Part shown: positions 1 through 5,190 of the stretch, in pieces
Position numbering within the stretch: position 1 is the first letter of the stretch
How the letters are laid out: each line of letters starts with the position of its first letter
Origin: Rhodospirillaceae bacterium
GTDB lineage: Bacteria; Pseudomonadota; Alphaproteobacteria; Rhodospirillales; 2-02-FULL-58-16
Reading direction: 5' to 3'
DNA: 11,931 nt
Assembly: GCA_030623425.1 (NCBI GenBank)
Contig: JAUXMA010000016.1
Location: 1-11,931, forward strand
Notes under the pieces: model-generated
Database searches by the model: none
Told to the model about the DNA's origin: nothing
Seen by the model: only the letters and a program-made list of their open reading frames with translations
Made by a program: the position numbers and the translations under genes

Positions 1-17
1 ATTTGGCATGGGCCAAA

Positions 18-78
18 AAGCCTTGCCATTTGCAATCAAGCGGAAAGGCGGAAATTAGTATGCCGTCACCGAATTTCC
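18..78 (+). repeat. Dispersed repeat copy A: palindrome spacer plus right arm
   Basis: Positions 18-78 match 3678-3737 nearly base for base. The differences are A/G at 38, C/T at 64, G/T at 71 and a small difference (GCG against AT) just before the arm. The first part (18-50) corresponds to the spacer and 51-78 to the right arm of the perfect palindrome at 3643-3743. The reverse complement of the arm contains the core GGTGACGGCATACTAATTTC. The stop codon and last residues of the upstream leftward gene lie inside this arm. The left arm, if present, would be mostly beyond the window edge; the first four bases (ATTT) fit its expected end. This is a non-coding dispersed element, and its mobility is inferred. 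Confidence 0.8.
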
Positions 79-720
79 CGCGCCGCCCTCGAGGGCTTTC
101 TTGAGGGCTTTGCCTGCGTCTTGCTTCAGGCTCCCGTATGCCTGGCTGGCCATGGCACTGCGCGGTTGGCGGCAGGATTTTTCGGAAACGACCCTGGCCA
201 GGGCGGCGCCTTGCGAAGGCACCGGAACATAGGTTTTAGGCGCGATCGAAAAGGCCTGGTGAGAGCGCTCGCCGGTCCTTGCAGTCCGCTCGACGACCAC
301 GGTCTTACAGGCGGCGCAGGAATTGACCATGATCAGGCCGCCGTCGCGTTTCTTCTGAAAGCGTATGCAGGAGCCCGACGCCGGTTTGTTGGTGGGCAGC
401 ACGCCGCCGCTCTTTCCGGCGCATGGGGTATCGGACATGATGCGCGTTCGCCCCGGCCCGCGGTAGGAAAGCGAGATGCGGGAGTTTTTCGGCATGGTCA
501 CCGTCCGGTAGACCGGCGCCGCGTCGCTCGGACGGTTGCGTTCGACGCGGACGACCCGGCAGGACGAGCAGCGATTGAGCAGGACCTTGCCGCCTCTTTT
601 ATGGACGAGCTGCGTGCATTTGTTCAAACGCATGCCCGCCGCCGGCGATGACCAGGCGAGGGCAAGGACGCAGACGGCAAGCCCGAAGACGGCGGCTGGA
701 AACAATTTGACGCTGGACAT
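55..720 (-). CDS. Secreted protein with two four-cysteine repeats, function unknown
   Basis: This 221-residue protein has a clear signal peptide: a short basic start, a hydrophobic stretch at about 6-24 and small residues (SSPAAG) before a likely cleavage site near residue 29. It should therefore be exported to the periplasm or beyond. The mature part is an internal duplication. Repeat 1 (about 33-100) has C35, C51-x-x-C54 and C100; repeat 2 (about 116-183) has C118, C135-x-x-C138 and C183. The spacings are nearly the same, and both repeats have a VVRVER or VVVERT strand after the CxxC pair. Two disulfides per repeat, or metal binding, are plausible but inferred. The tail (190-221) is low complexity, and its last residues (NSVTAY) are encoded by the dispersed repeat arm. 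The ATG at 720 has AGGA about 8 bases upstream. The gene follows the acyltransferase gene by 48 bp on the same strand, so co-transcription is likely. I do not recognise a named family. Confidence 0.75.
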   Translation of the reverse strand: MSSVKLFPAAVFGLAVCVLALAWSSPAAGMRLNKCTQLVHKRGGKVLLNRCSSCRVVRVERNRPSDAAPVYRTVTMPKNSRISLSYRGPGRTRIMSDTPCAGKSGGVLPTNKPASGSCIRFQKKRDGGLIMVNSCAACKTVVVERTARTGERSHQAFSIAPKTYVPVPSQGAALARVVSEKSCRQPRSAMASQAYGSLKQDAGKALKKALEGGAGNSVTAY

Positions 721-768
721 GCCGGCATCCTAACCCGGCAAAGGTTAAAAAGCCGTTCACGCCTCGCT

Positions 769-1953
769 CTAACTTATTGAAGTAGAGCGGAACGGGGAAC
801 GCGCCGACAGCATCCGCATTTCCGTTTCGATCTCGGCCCGTTCGACGTCGAGGTATCGCCTGACGGCTTCCCGCAAGGCGGCGTCCCTGATCCAATGGGC
901 GCTGTAGGTCCGGCGCGGCAAATAGCCGCGCTGGAGCTTGTGCGGACCCTGGGCGCCGGCCTCGACCCGTTCGAGGCGGTGTTCGATGGCGAAGTCGATG
1001 GCTTGGTAATAACAAGCCTCGAAGTGAAGAAACTTGTAGGCTTCCGTCGCCCCCCAGTAGCGGCCGTAAAGGGTGTCGGCGGCGAGCAAATTGAGGGCGC
1101 CGCCGACGAAGCGGCCGGCGGCATCGGCCATTACCAGCACGACGTTGGCGGCCATGGTTTCGCCCAGGCGGAAGAAGAATTCCCGCGTCAGGTAGGGGCT
1201 GCCCCATTTGCGCTCGGCGGTGTGGCGGTAGAAGCCATGGAAGGCGTCCCAGTGTTTTTCCTCGATATCGGCGCCGGTGAGGATGGAAAAACCGACTCCG
1301 TGTCCGGCGGCGGCGCGGCGTTCCTTGCGGATGGCCTTGCGCTTGCGCGAGGAAAGCGCCGAAAGGAACTCGTCGAAATTGCGGTAGCCACGGTTTTGCC
1401 AGTGGAACTGCTGGCCGGTGCGGAGCAGGAAGCCGGCGGCGCCGAAACGGCGCCATTCGCTCTCCGTCGGGAAGACCACGTGCAAGGAGGAAAGGGCCAA
1501 GCGTTCGGTCAGCCGCACCATGGCGGCGGCGAGACTGTCGGCGAGAGCCGGCGGAGCGCCCGGCGGCACCAGCAGGCGCCGCCCGGTGGCCGGCGTGAAC
1601 GGCACCGCCGAGAGCAGTTTCGGATAGTAGCGCCCGCCGGCCCTTTCGTGGGCCTCGGCCCAGTCCCAGTCGAAAACGTACTCGCCGTAGGAATGGCTCT
1701 TCAGGTAAAGGGGAGCGGCGGCCAGGACCCGGCCGTCCTCGTTCTCGACGACGAGGTGCTGGGGCATCCAGCCGGTTTCGGCCGTCGCCGAGCCGCTGTC
1801 CTCAAGCGCGCTCAAGAACGCGTGGCTCAAGAGAGTAGTGCCGGCGCAGGCGTCCCACGCCTCCGCCGGCACCTGGCCGATGCCGTCTAAAACCCTGATG
1901 ACCGCCGCTTCGCTTCCGTCGGGCATTGTTTTTCGAGCCTGTCCGCCAGTCAT
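769..1953 (-). CDS. COG3146/DUF482 family N-acyltransferase (GNAT/FemAB-like)
   Basis: This 394-residue protein matches the COG3146 (DUF482) family, found widely in proteobacteria and described as predicted N-acyltransferases related in fold to GNAT and FemAB proteins. Seen in the sequence: an N-terminal region ending in a conserved WMPQHLVV strand and APLYLKSHSYGEYVFDW, then a central basic SSRKRKAIRKER segment, then the family-typical C-terminal motifs GRYWG, LHFEACYYQAIDFAIEH and GAQGPHKLQRGYLP. It is probably cytoplasmic, as there is no signal peptide. Substrate and pathway are not known for the family. The reading frame is open to a TTG at 2001, but the ATG at 1953 (GGGAAA upstream) fits homologue N-termini better, and the longer version would run into the histidine-kinase remnant. 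A second ATG at 1926 is also possible. It lies upstream of the small secreted-protein gene. I am confident of the family and unsure of the function. Confidence 0.85.
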   Translation of the reverse strand: MTGGQARKTMPDGSEAAVIRVLDGIGQVPAEAWDACAGTTLLSHAFLSALEDSGSATAETGWMPQHLVVENEDGRVLAAAPLYLKSHSYGEYVFDWDWAEAHERAGGRYYPKLLSAVPFTPATGRRLLVPPGAPPALADSLAAAMVRLTERLALSSLHVVFPTESEWRRFGAAGFLLRTGQQFHWQNRGYRNFDEFLSALSSRKRKAIRKERRAAAGHGVGFSILTGADIEEKHWDAFHGFYRHTAERKWGSPYLTREFFFRLGETMAANVVLVMADAAGRFVGGALNLLAADTLYGRYWGATEAYKFLHFEACYYQAIDFAIEHRLERVEAGAQGPHKLQRGYLPRRTYSAHWIRDAALREAVRRYLDVERAEIETEMRMLSARSPFRSTSIS

Positions 1954-2007
1954 TGCCGTTTCCCGTGCTGGAAAGATGAGACGGAAAACACCCGCCGGCA
2001 AGGGCCG

Positions 2008-2199
2008 ACTTTCGCCGATAAGCGCAAGGTAAAGCGGATTCTCCCAACCTGCTGTCGAATGCCGTCAAGTTCACTCCCTATGCTGGCTGCCCGCTTGGGC
2101 GACGACGGGTCGATGATTGTCACCGTCACCGACAGCAGCGCCGGCACCACCGTCATCCTGCGTTTGCCGGCCGAACGGATCATCCCGGAAACTCGGTGA
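2008..2199 (+). pseudogene. Decayed 3' remnant of a sensor histidine kinase
   Basis: Three pieces of a histidine-kinase ATPase domain can be read in order on the + strand. Piece one (from about 2008) reads ADKRKVKRIL. After a shift near 2042, consistent with one lost base, piece two reads NLLSNAVKFTP, the classic N box. After another frame change near 2080, piece three reads ARLGDDGSMIVTVTDS and then runs straight into AGTTVILRLPAERIIPETR and a TGA at 2197-2199, which is a typical kinase C-terminus. The DxGxG (G1), F and G2 boxes that should lie between VTVTDS and AGTTV are missing, so about 60-70 residues appear deleted. At least two frameshifts and one deletion make it non-functional. The stop codon falls inside the dispersed GGTGAC motif. 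Together with the repeat and the AT-rich stretch that follow, it accounts for most of the gene-free interval 1954-2433. Confidence 0.75.
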
Positions 2200-2215
2200 C
2201 AGTATACTTAATTCG
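2187..2215 (+). repeat. Dispersed repeat motif copy B (single arm)
   Basis: GGAAACTCGGTGACAGTATA at 2187 followed by CTTAATTC matches the arm of the 3643-3743 palindrome (GGAAATTAGGTGACAGCATA, then CTAATTTC) with a few substitutions. No partner arm or spacer block is seen on either side in the following 200 bases. It sits at the 3' end of the histidine-kinase remnant, where the gene's TGA is part of the motif. It is either a solo copy or the relic of a longer element. Confidence 0.65.
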
Positions 2216-2268
2216 TAATTCGCGCCCCCTGCAACGGACGGGGATGGAAATTGCGGAATCTCTGATAT

Positions 2269-2299
2269 TGTAATTAACTATTCTTTCACCCTCTATCAT
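2269..2299 (+). promoter_or_regulatory. Possible promoter for the membrane-protein gene
   Basis: The stretch 2255-2310 is much richer in A and T than its surroundings. TTGTAA at 2269-2274 and TATCAT at 2294-2299 could serve as -35 and -10 boxes, separated by 19 bp, a little long. The start codon is about 135 bp further on, leaving a long leader with no recognisable structure. This is a weak call based on sequence resemblance only. Confidence 0.25.
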
Positions 2300-2433
2300 C
2301 TATATCAAAGTTCTGAATGAACAGCGGCGGTAAGGGACGGGAACCTCCTTGCCTTGTCATGTTGATTTCCTTGTATTTGATTGAAGAAAACGGCGCCGCA
2401 AGGATGAAGGCAAGGAATTCCCGATGATCGGAA

Positions 2434-3111
2434 ATGGCCGGGAAAAAATCCGAGGATAATCCCGAGGAAAAAAAAGAGAAGAAGAAGGGCTTTTTGCGTT
2501 CGAAAACGAAGAAAAGGGCGTACTGGGTCTTCGGTGTGCTCGCCGTTCCCCTGCTGCTTTGGTATGCCTATACCGTCGCCTCCGTAATCGACAAGGCCGG
2601 CATGACCGAGTTGGAAACGGCCCTGAAACAGGAGGCTATCAGCCTGGCGGAAAGGGCGATCAGTGAAAGGTTCAAGGCCGTCGATTATAAGAATTGCGAG
2701 AACATGGTCGCCGATTACGGAGGAAGCTCGGATATCACTCTCCCGGAACTGCTCGGCATTCCCAGGCATGCCACGAAAGAGGATATCATCAAGCGTTGCG
2801 TTTTATTCGCCAAGGCCGTGGGCGTGATGAAGAAGACGGCCCATCACAAAAAGTACGTTTTCGTTTGCGGCGGGTCCATGCTGGACATCGCCAATGAGGG
2901 CGCCTTTCATATCAAGCCGGACCGGCAAGGCCGCGGCGCCTTTCAGACCGTCGATGCCAACAACGCCAACTTCCTTAAGATCCGCCCCGGGAACTTCCAA
3001 ATCGTCAAATGGTGGCAGATCTACAACCTCGGCGACGGTTGCATCATCGTCGGCTATTCCAAGTCCGGGTCGCCGCGGCTGAGCCCAAAGATCGCCCCCA
3101 CGGAACAATGA
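2434..3111 (+). CDS. Single-pass membrane protein of unknown function
   Basis: This 225-residue protein is not recognised. Residues 1-29 are extremely charged (runs of K and E, then RSKTKKR), followed by one hydrophobic membrane segment at about 30-52. The positive-inside rule puts the N-terminus in the cytoplasm and the 170-residue remainder in the periplasm. That part begins with a helical stretch (55-85, TELETALKQEAISLAERAIS) and contains four cysteines (C88, C122, C145, C203), enough for two disulfides. The C-terminal half has KYVFVCGGSMLDIANEGAF and KWWQIYNLGDGCIIVGYSK, which look like beta strands of a compact domain. The ATG at 2434 has only a weak GG upstream (ATCGGAA); nearby ATGs at 2404 and 2423 open very short frames. 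The gene stands alone, convergent with hisI, in a stretch with lower GC and more AAA/AAG lysine codons than its neighbours, which hints at horizontal acquisition. Confidence 0.7.
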   Translation: MAGKKSEDNPEEKKEKKKGFLRSKTKKRAYWVFGVLAVPLLLWYAYTVASVIDKAGMTELETALKQEAISLAERAISERFKAVDYKNCENMVADYGGSSDITLPELLGIPRHATKEDIIKRCVLFAKAVGVMKKTAHHKKYVFVCGGSMLDIANEGAFHIKPDRQGRGAFQTVDANNANFLKIRPGNFQIVKWWQIYNLGDGCIIVGYSKSGSPRLSPKIAPTEQ

Positions 3112-3154
3112 CCTTGGCCTTATACCAACCTGCGTTAATAGAGACCCCGCCCTT

Positions 3155-3577
3155 TCAGCCGTAAAGCTTTTCGGGGTCGACCTCGACTTCGGCGATGACG
3201 GCGGGCTTGCCGTCGCGGATGGCGTTGAAAAAGCAGTTTCGCCGGCCGGTATGGCAAGCGACGCCCCGCTGGTCTACTAGGAGAAGAACCGTATCGCTGT
3301 CGCAGTCCCAGCGGAAGTCCTTGAGGGTCTGCGCCTGGCCCGACGTTTCCCCCTTGCGCCACAACCCGCGGCGCGAACGCGACCAGTAACAGACCCGCCC
3401 GGTGCGCAAGGTCTCGGTGATCGATTCGGCGTTCATCCAGGCCATCATCAACACCTCGCCGGTGTCGAACTGCTGAGCGATGGCGGCAACCAGTCCGTCG
3501 GCGTTGAAAGCGATGGCGTCCAACACCGCCGGCACCGCCGCGGCCAAGGAATCTGTCCTGCCCCTGTCTTCGTTCAT
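3155..3577 (-). CDS. hisI: Phosphoribosyl-AMP cyclohydrolase
   Basis: HisI hydrolyses 1-(5-phosphoribosyl)-AMP, opening the adenine ring, in the third step of histidine biosynthesis; it is a cytoplasmic, metal-dependent dimer. The 140-residue length is usual for the stand-alone form, without a fused HisE domain. Seen in order: LMMAWMNAES (43-52), YWSRSRRGLWRKGETSG (64-80), the DCDSDT loop (91-96) whose aspartates bind magnesium, and ACHTGRRNCFF (107-117). C92, C108 and C115 are the expected zinc ligands, so all key residues are present. The ATG at 3577 is preceded by AAGGGGG at good spacing. No other his gene is nearby, so it is a lone locus, convergent with the membrane-protein gene and divergent from zur. 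Identification is secure. Confidence 0.97.
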   Translation of the reverse strand: MNEDRGRTDSLAAAVPAVLDAIAFNADGLVAAIAQQFDTGEVLMMAWMNAESITETLRTGRVCYWSRSRRGLWRKGETSGQAQTLKDFRWDCDSDTVLLLVDQRGVACHTGRRNCFFNAIRDGKPAVIAEVEVDPEKLYG

Positions 3578-3608
3578 GCCGCTTTTTTCCCCCTTCGCGA
3601 TGTATTTT

Positions 3609-3637
3609 TAAATCGGCTTTCGCGGGCTGGCTGTCAA
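3609..3637 (-). promoter_or_regulatory. Probable hisI promoter
   Basis: On the minus strand there is a perfect -35 box TTGACA (3637-3632), then 17-18 bp, then GATTTA or ATTTAA around 3614-3608 as the -10. This puts transcription start about 25 bases before the hisI ribosome-binding site and start codon. The -35 box lies just outside the left arm of the 34-bp palindrome (which begins at 3643), so the element could affect activators or RNA polymerase approaching from upstream. Confidence 0.5.
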
Positions 3638-3642
3638 CTCTT

Positions 3643-3743
3643 ATCGCAGGAAATTAGGTGACAGCATACTAATTTCGAAGCCTTGCCATTTGCAATCGAG
3701 CGGAAAGATGAAATTAGTATGCTGTCACCTAATTTCCTGCGAT
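3643..3743. repeat. Perfect 34-bp inverted repeat with 33-bp spacer (dispersed repeat copy C)
   Basis: The left arm 3643-3676 (starts ATCGCAGGAAATTAGGTGAC) and the right arm 3710-3743 are exact reverse complements over all 34 bp. The spacer 3677-3709 is the same sequence found at 18-50 at the window's left edge, next to another copy of the right arm. No short direct duplication is visible at the outer ends. Shared spacer and arms indicate a small non-autonomous mobile element or a REP/BIME-like palindrome. I have a general, unverified association of GGTGACAGTATACTTAATT-like motifs with REP-associated (Y1, IS200-like) transposase genes. The element lies between the hisI promoter and the zur promoter. 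Confidence 0.9.
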
Positions 3744-3785
3744 GCCCCGGCGGCGGAAAAGGGTGATAGCCGGCCGTTTGTATGT

Positions 3786-3799
3786 TATGTTATAATGTA
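3786..3799 (+). promoter_or_regulatory. Candidate zur promoter -10 with overlapping Zur operator
   Basis: The AT-rich stretch 3781-3800 contains a perfect -10 hexamer, TATAAT, at 3791-3796. Around it, TATGTTATAATGTA (3786-3799) is an imperfect palindrome matching its own reverse complement at 10 of 14 positions, and it resembles the alphaproteobacterial Zur box type built on TGTTATA/TATAACA half-sites. No good -35 box is seen at 17 bp. An operator lying over the -10 would allow zinc-loaded Zur to repress its own operon. This is inferred from resemblance and position. Confidence 0.45.
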
Positions 3800-3872
3800 T
3801 CAATTCTTTACTGAATGGCGATTTCGGCAAGAGGCTCGGAAAGCGCCGGCTTGGCGAAGTGGAAAGCGGAAA

Positions 3873-4388
3873 ATGAAAAACCGGCGGCGCCGCGGCGGGG
3901 CCTTTCCGCCGCGCAACCATGATCACCGGCTCTGCATGAATCGGGCGCTTAACAAGGCGGCGGCCATCTGCAAGAAACGCGGGGCGCGCCTGACCGACCT
4001 CAGGCGGCGGGTTTTTGAAATCGTTTGGGCCGGGCACAAACCCCAAGGCGCCTACCATATCCTCGAGGCCTTGCGCCGCCGGCACGGCGGCGCCCAACCG
4101 CCGACCGTATACAGGGCTCTCGATTTCCTCCTCGAACAGGGGTTGATTCACCGCCTCGAAAGCCTCAATTCCTACGTTGGATGCAGCGTTCCGGAGGTCA
4201 TCCATGCCGGTCAGTTCCTGATTTGCGGCAATTGCGGCTTGGCCGCGGAAATCAACGATAAACGCATCGACGAGGCGGTCCGCGACGGCGCCGCCGAAGC
4301 CGGCTTCGCGGTCGCCAAAAGGACCATCGAAGTGGAAGGTTTGTGTCCCTTTTGTCAACAGGCGGAGAGGAGCGCCGCCAATGGATGA
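3873..4388 (+). CDS. zur: Fur-family zinc uptake regulator Zur
   Basis: Zur is a dimeric repressor that binds DNA when zinc is plentiful and shuts off zinc import. This 171-residue protein has the winged-helix domain at about 22-95 (RGARLTDLRRRVFEIV, then the recognition region PPTVYRALDFLLEQG) and the dimerisation domain after it. The regulatory zinc ligands known from E. coli Zur have clear counterparts: H93 (LIHRLES), C104 (SYVGC), H111 and E126. The structural site has two CxxC pairs, C118/C121 and C158/C161. All expected ligands are present. The frame is open back to a TTG in the upstream palindrome, but the ATG at 3873 (GGAAAGCGGAAA upstream) fits the family, whose alphaproteobacterial members begin with a short tail ending in an HDH-like motif, seen here as NHDHRLC. 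A later ATG (residue 22) would remove that tail. Its end overlaps znuC by 8 bp (ATGGATGA), so the two are translationally coupled. Confidence 0.93.
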   Translation: MKNRRRRGGAFPPRNHDHRLCMNRALNKAAAICKKRGARLTDLRRRVFEIVWAGHKPQGAYHILEALRRRHGGAQPPTVYRALDFLLEQGLIHRLESLNSYVGCSVPEVIHAGQFLICGNCGLAAEINDKRIDEAVRDGAAEAGFAVAKRTIEVEGLCPFCQQAERSAANG

Positions 4389-5190
4389 AGCGGCATCGCA
4401 AGGCGAAGCTCTCATCGAGGCGACCGGCATCGATCTTGCCCTCGGCGGCAGGGTCATTTTGCAAGCCGCCGCCGCCCGCGTCAACGACGGCGAGATCGTC
4501 ACCTTGATCGGCCCCAACGGCGCCGGCAAAACCATTTTCGTCAGGGTGCTTCTCGGCCTCGTCAAGCCCGACGGCGGCGGCGTCTTCCGCCGTCCCGGGA
4601 TCCGCATCGGCTACATGCCGCAGCGGCTGTCCCTGGAGCCCTCCCTGCCGCTGACGGTGGACCGCTTCCTCGCCCTCGCCGCCCGGCGCGGCGGCACCCG
4701 GCAACGGCGAGCGGCGGTTCTTGCCGAAGTCGGCGCCGGCGGCATCATGGATGCCCCCATGCAGGTCATTTCCGGCGGCGAGTTGCAACGGGTGATGCTG
4801 GCCCGCGCCCTGTTGCGCGATCCCGACCTTCTGGTTCTCGACGAACCGGTGCAAGGCGTCGATGTCGGCGGCCAAGCCGATCTCTATCGCTTGATCGGCC
4901 GCATCCGCGCCGAAAGAGGCTGCGGCGTGTTCCTGGTCTCCCACGACCTGCATCTCGTCATGGCGGCGACCGACCGGGTGGTCTGCCTCAACCAGCACGT
5001 CTGCTGCGCCGGAAGCCCCGAAGCGGTGATCCGCGATCCGGCCTACGCGGCCCTTTTTGGGGAGCCGGCGGCCGAGGCTCTGGCGTTATACCGTCATCGC
5101 CACGATCATCGCCATGAAGCCGACGGCAGCATCGTCCCTTTGCCGGAAGATGGCGAGCAAGCGCCGGCGGAGTCGCGGCGGCATGGATGA
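4381..5190 (+). CDS. znuC: Zinc ABC importer, ATP-binding protein ZnuC
   Basis: This is the cytoplasmic ATPase that powers zinc import through ZnuB. It has 269 residues with the full set of ABC motifs: Walker A GPNGAGKT (44-51), Q-loop Q81 in GYMPQR, signature SGGEL (131-135), Walker B LLVLDEP (150-156) and switch histidine H188 (VSHDLH). GYMPQRLSLEPSLPLTV and DEPVQGVDVGGQ are typical of ZnuC. After the Walker A threonine the usual S/T-x-L is replaced by I-F, a mild oddity. The tail carries a histidine-rich stretch, YRHRHDHRHEAD (237-248), as in many ZnuC proteins and probably able to bind zinc. The ATG at 4381 has GGAGAGGAG upstream inside the zur coding region. It overlaps zur by 8 bp and znuB by 8 bp. 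Assignment to zinc rather than manganese transport rests on the neighbouring zur. Confidence 0.95.
   Translation: MDEAASQGEALIEATGIDLALGGRVILQAAAARVNDGEIVTLIGPNGAGKTIFVRVLLGLVKPDGGGVFRRPGIRIGYMPQRLSLEPSLPLTVDRFLALAARRGGTRQRRAAVLAEVGAGGIMDAPMQVISGGELQRVMLARALLRDPDLLVLDEPVQGVDVGGQADLYRLIGRIRAERGCGVFLVSHDLHLVMAATDRVVCLNQHVCCAGSPEAVIRDPAYAALFGEPAAEALALYRHRHDHRHEADGSIVPLPEDGEQAPAESRRHG

Noticed and set aside
1954..2001. TTG start extending the acyltransferase by 16 residues
   Set aside because: A rare start codon in a region running into the kinase remnant; the ATG at 1953 is more credible.
3112..3154. Possible terminator or dispersed motif (TTATACCAACCTGCGTTAA) between two convergent genes
   Set aside because: No stable hairpin with a T run can be drawn and no second copy is seen in the window, so neither label can be supported from here.
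3643..3743. Palindrome as a Rho-independent terminator or riboswitch
   Set aside because: The arms are far longer than terminator stems, there is no T run after either side, and it lies upstream of both likely transcription starts. A repeat or mobile element fits better.
3690..3872. Upstream TTG start for zur
   Set aside because: It begins within the repeat spacer, and the added residues are encoded by the palindrome arm and promoter, including the TATAAT box.
5057..5182. Upstream start for znuB
   Set aside because: It lies inside znuC, reads as a basic peptide unlike the family, and the ATG at 5183 gives a standard ZnuB N-terminus.
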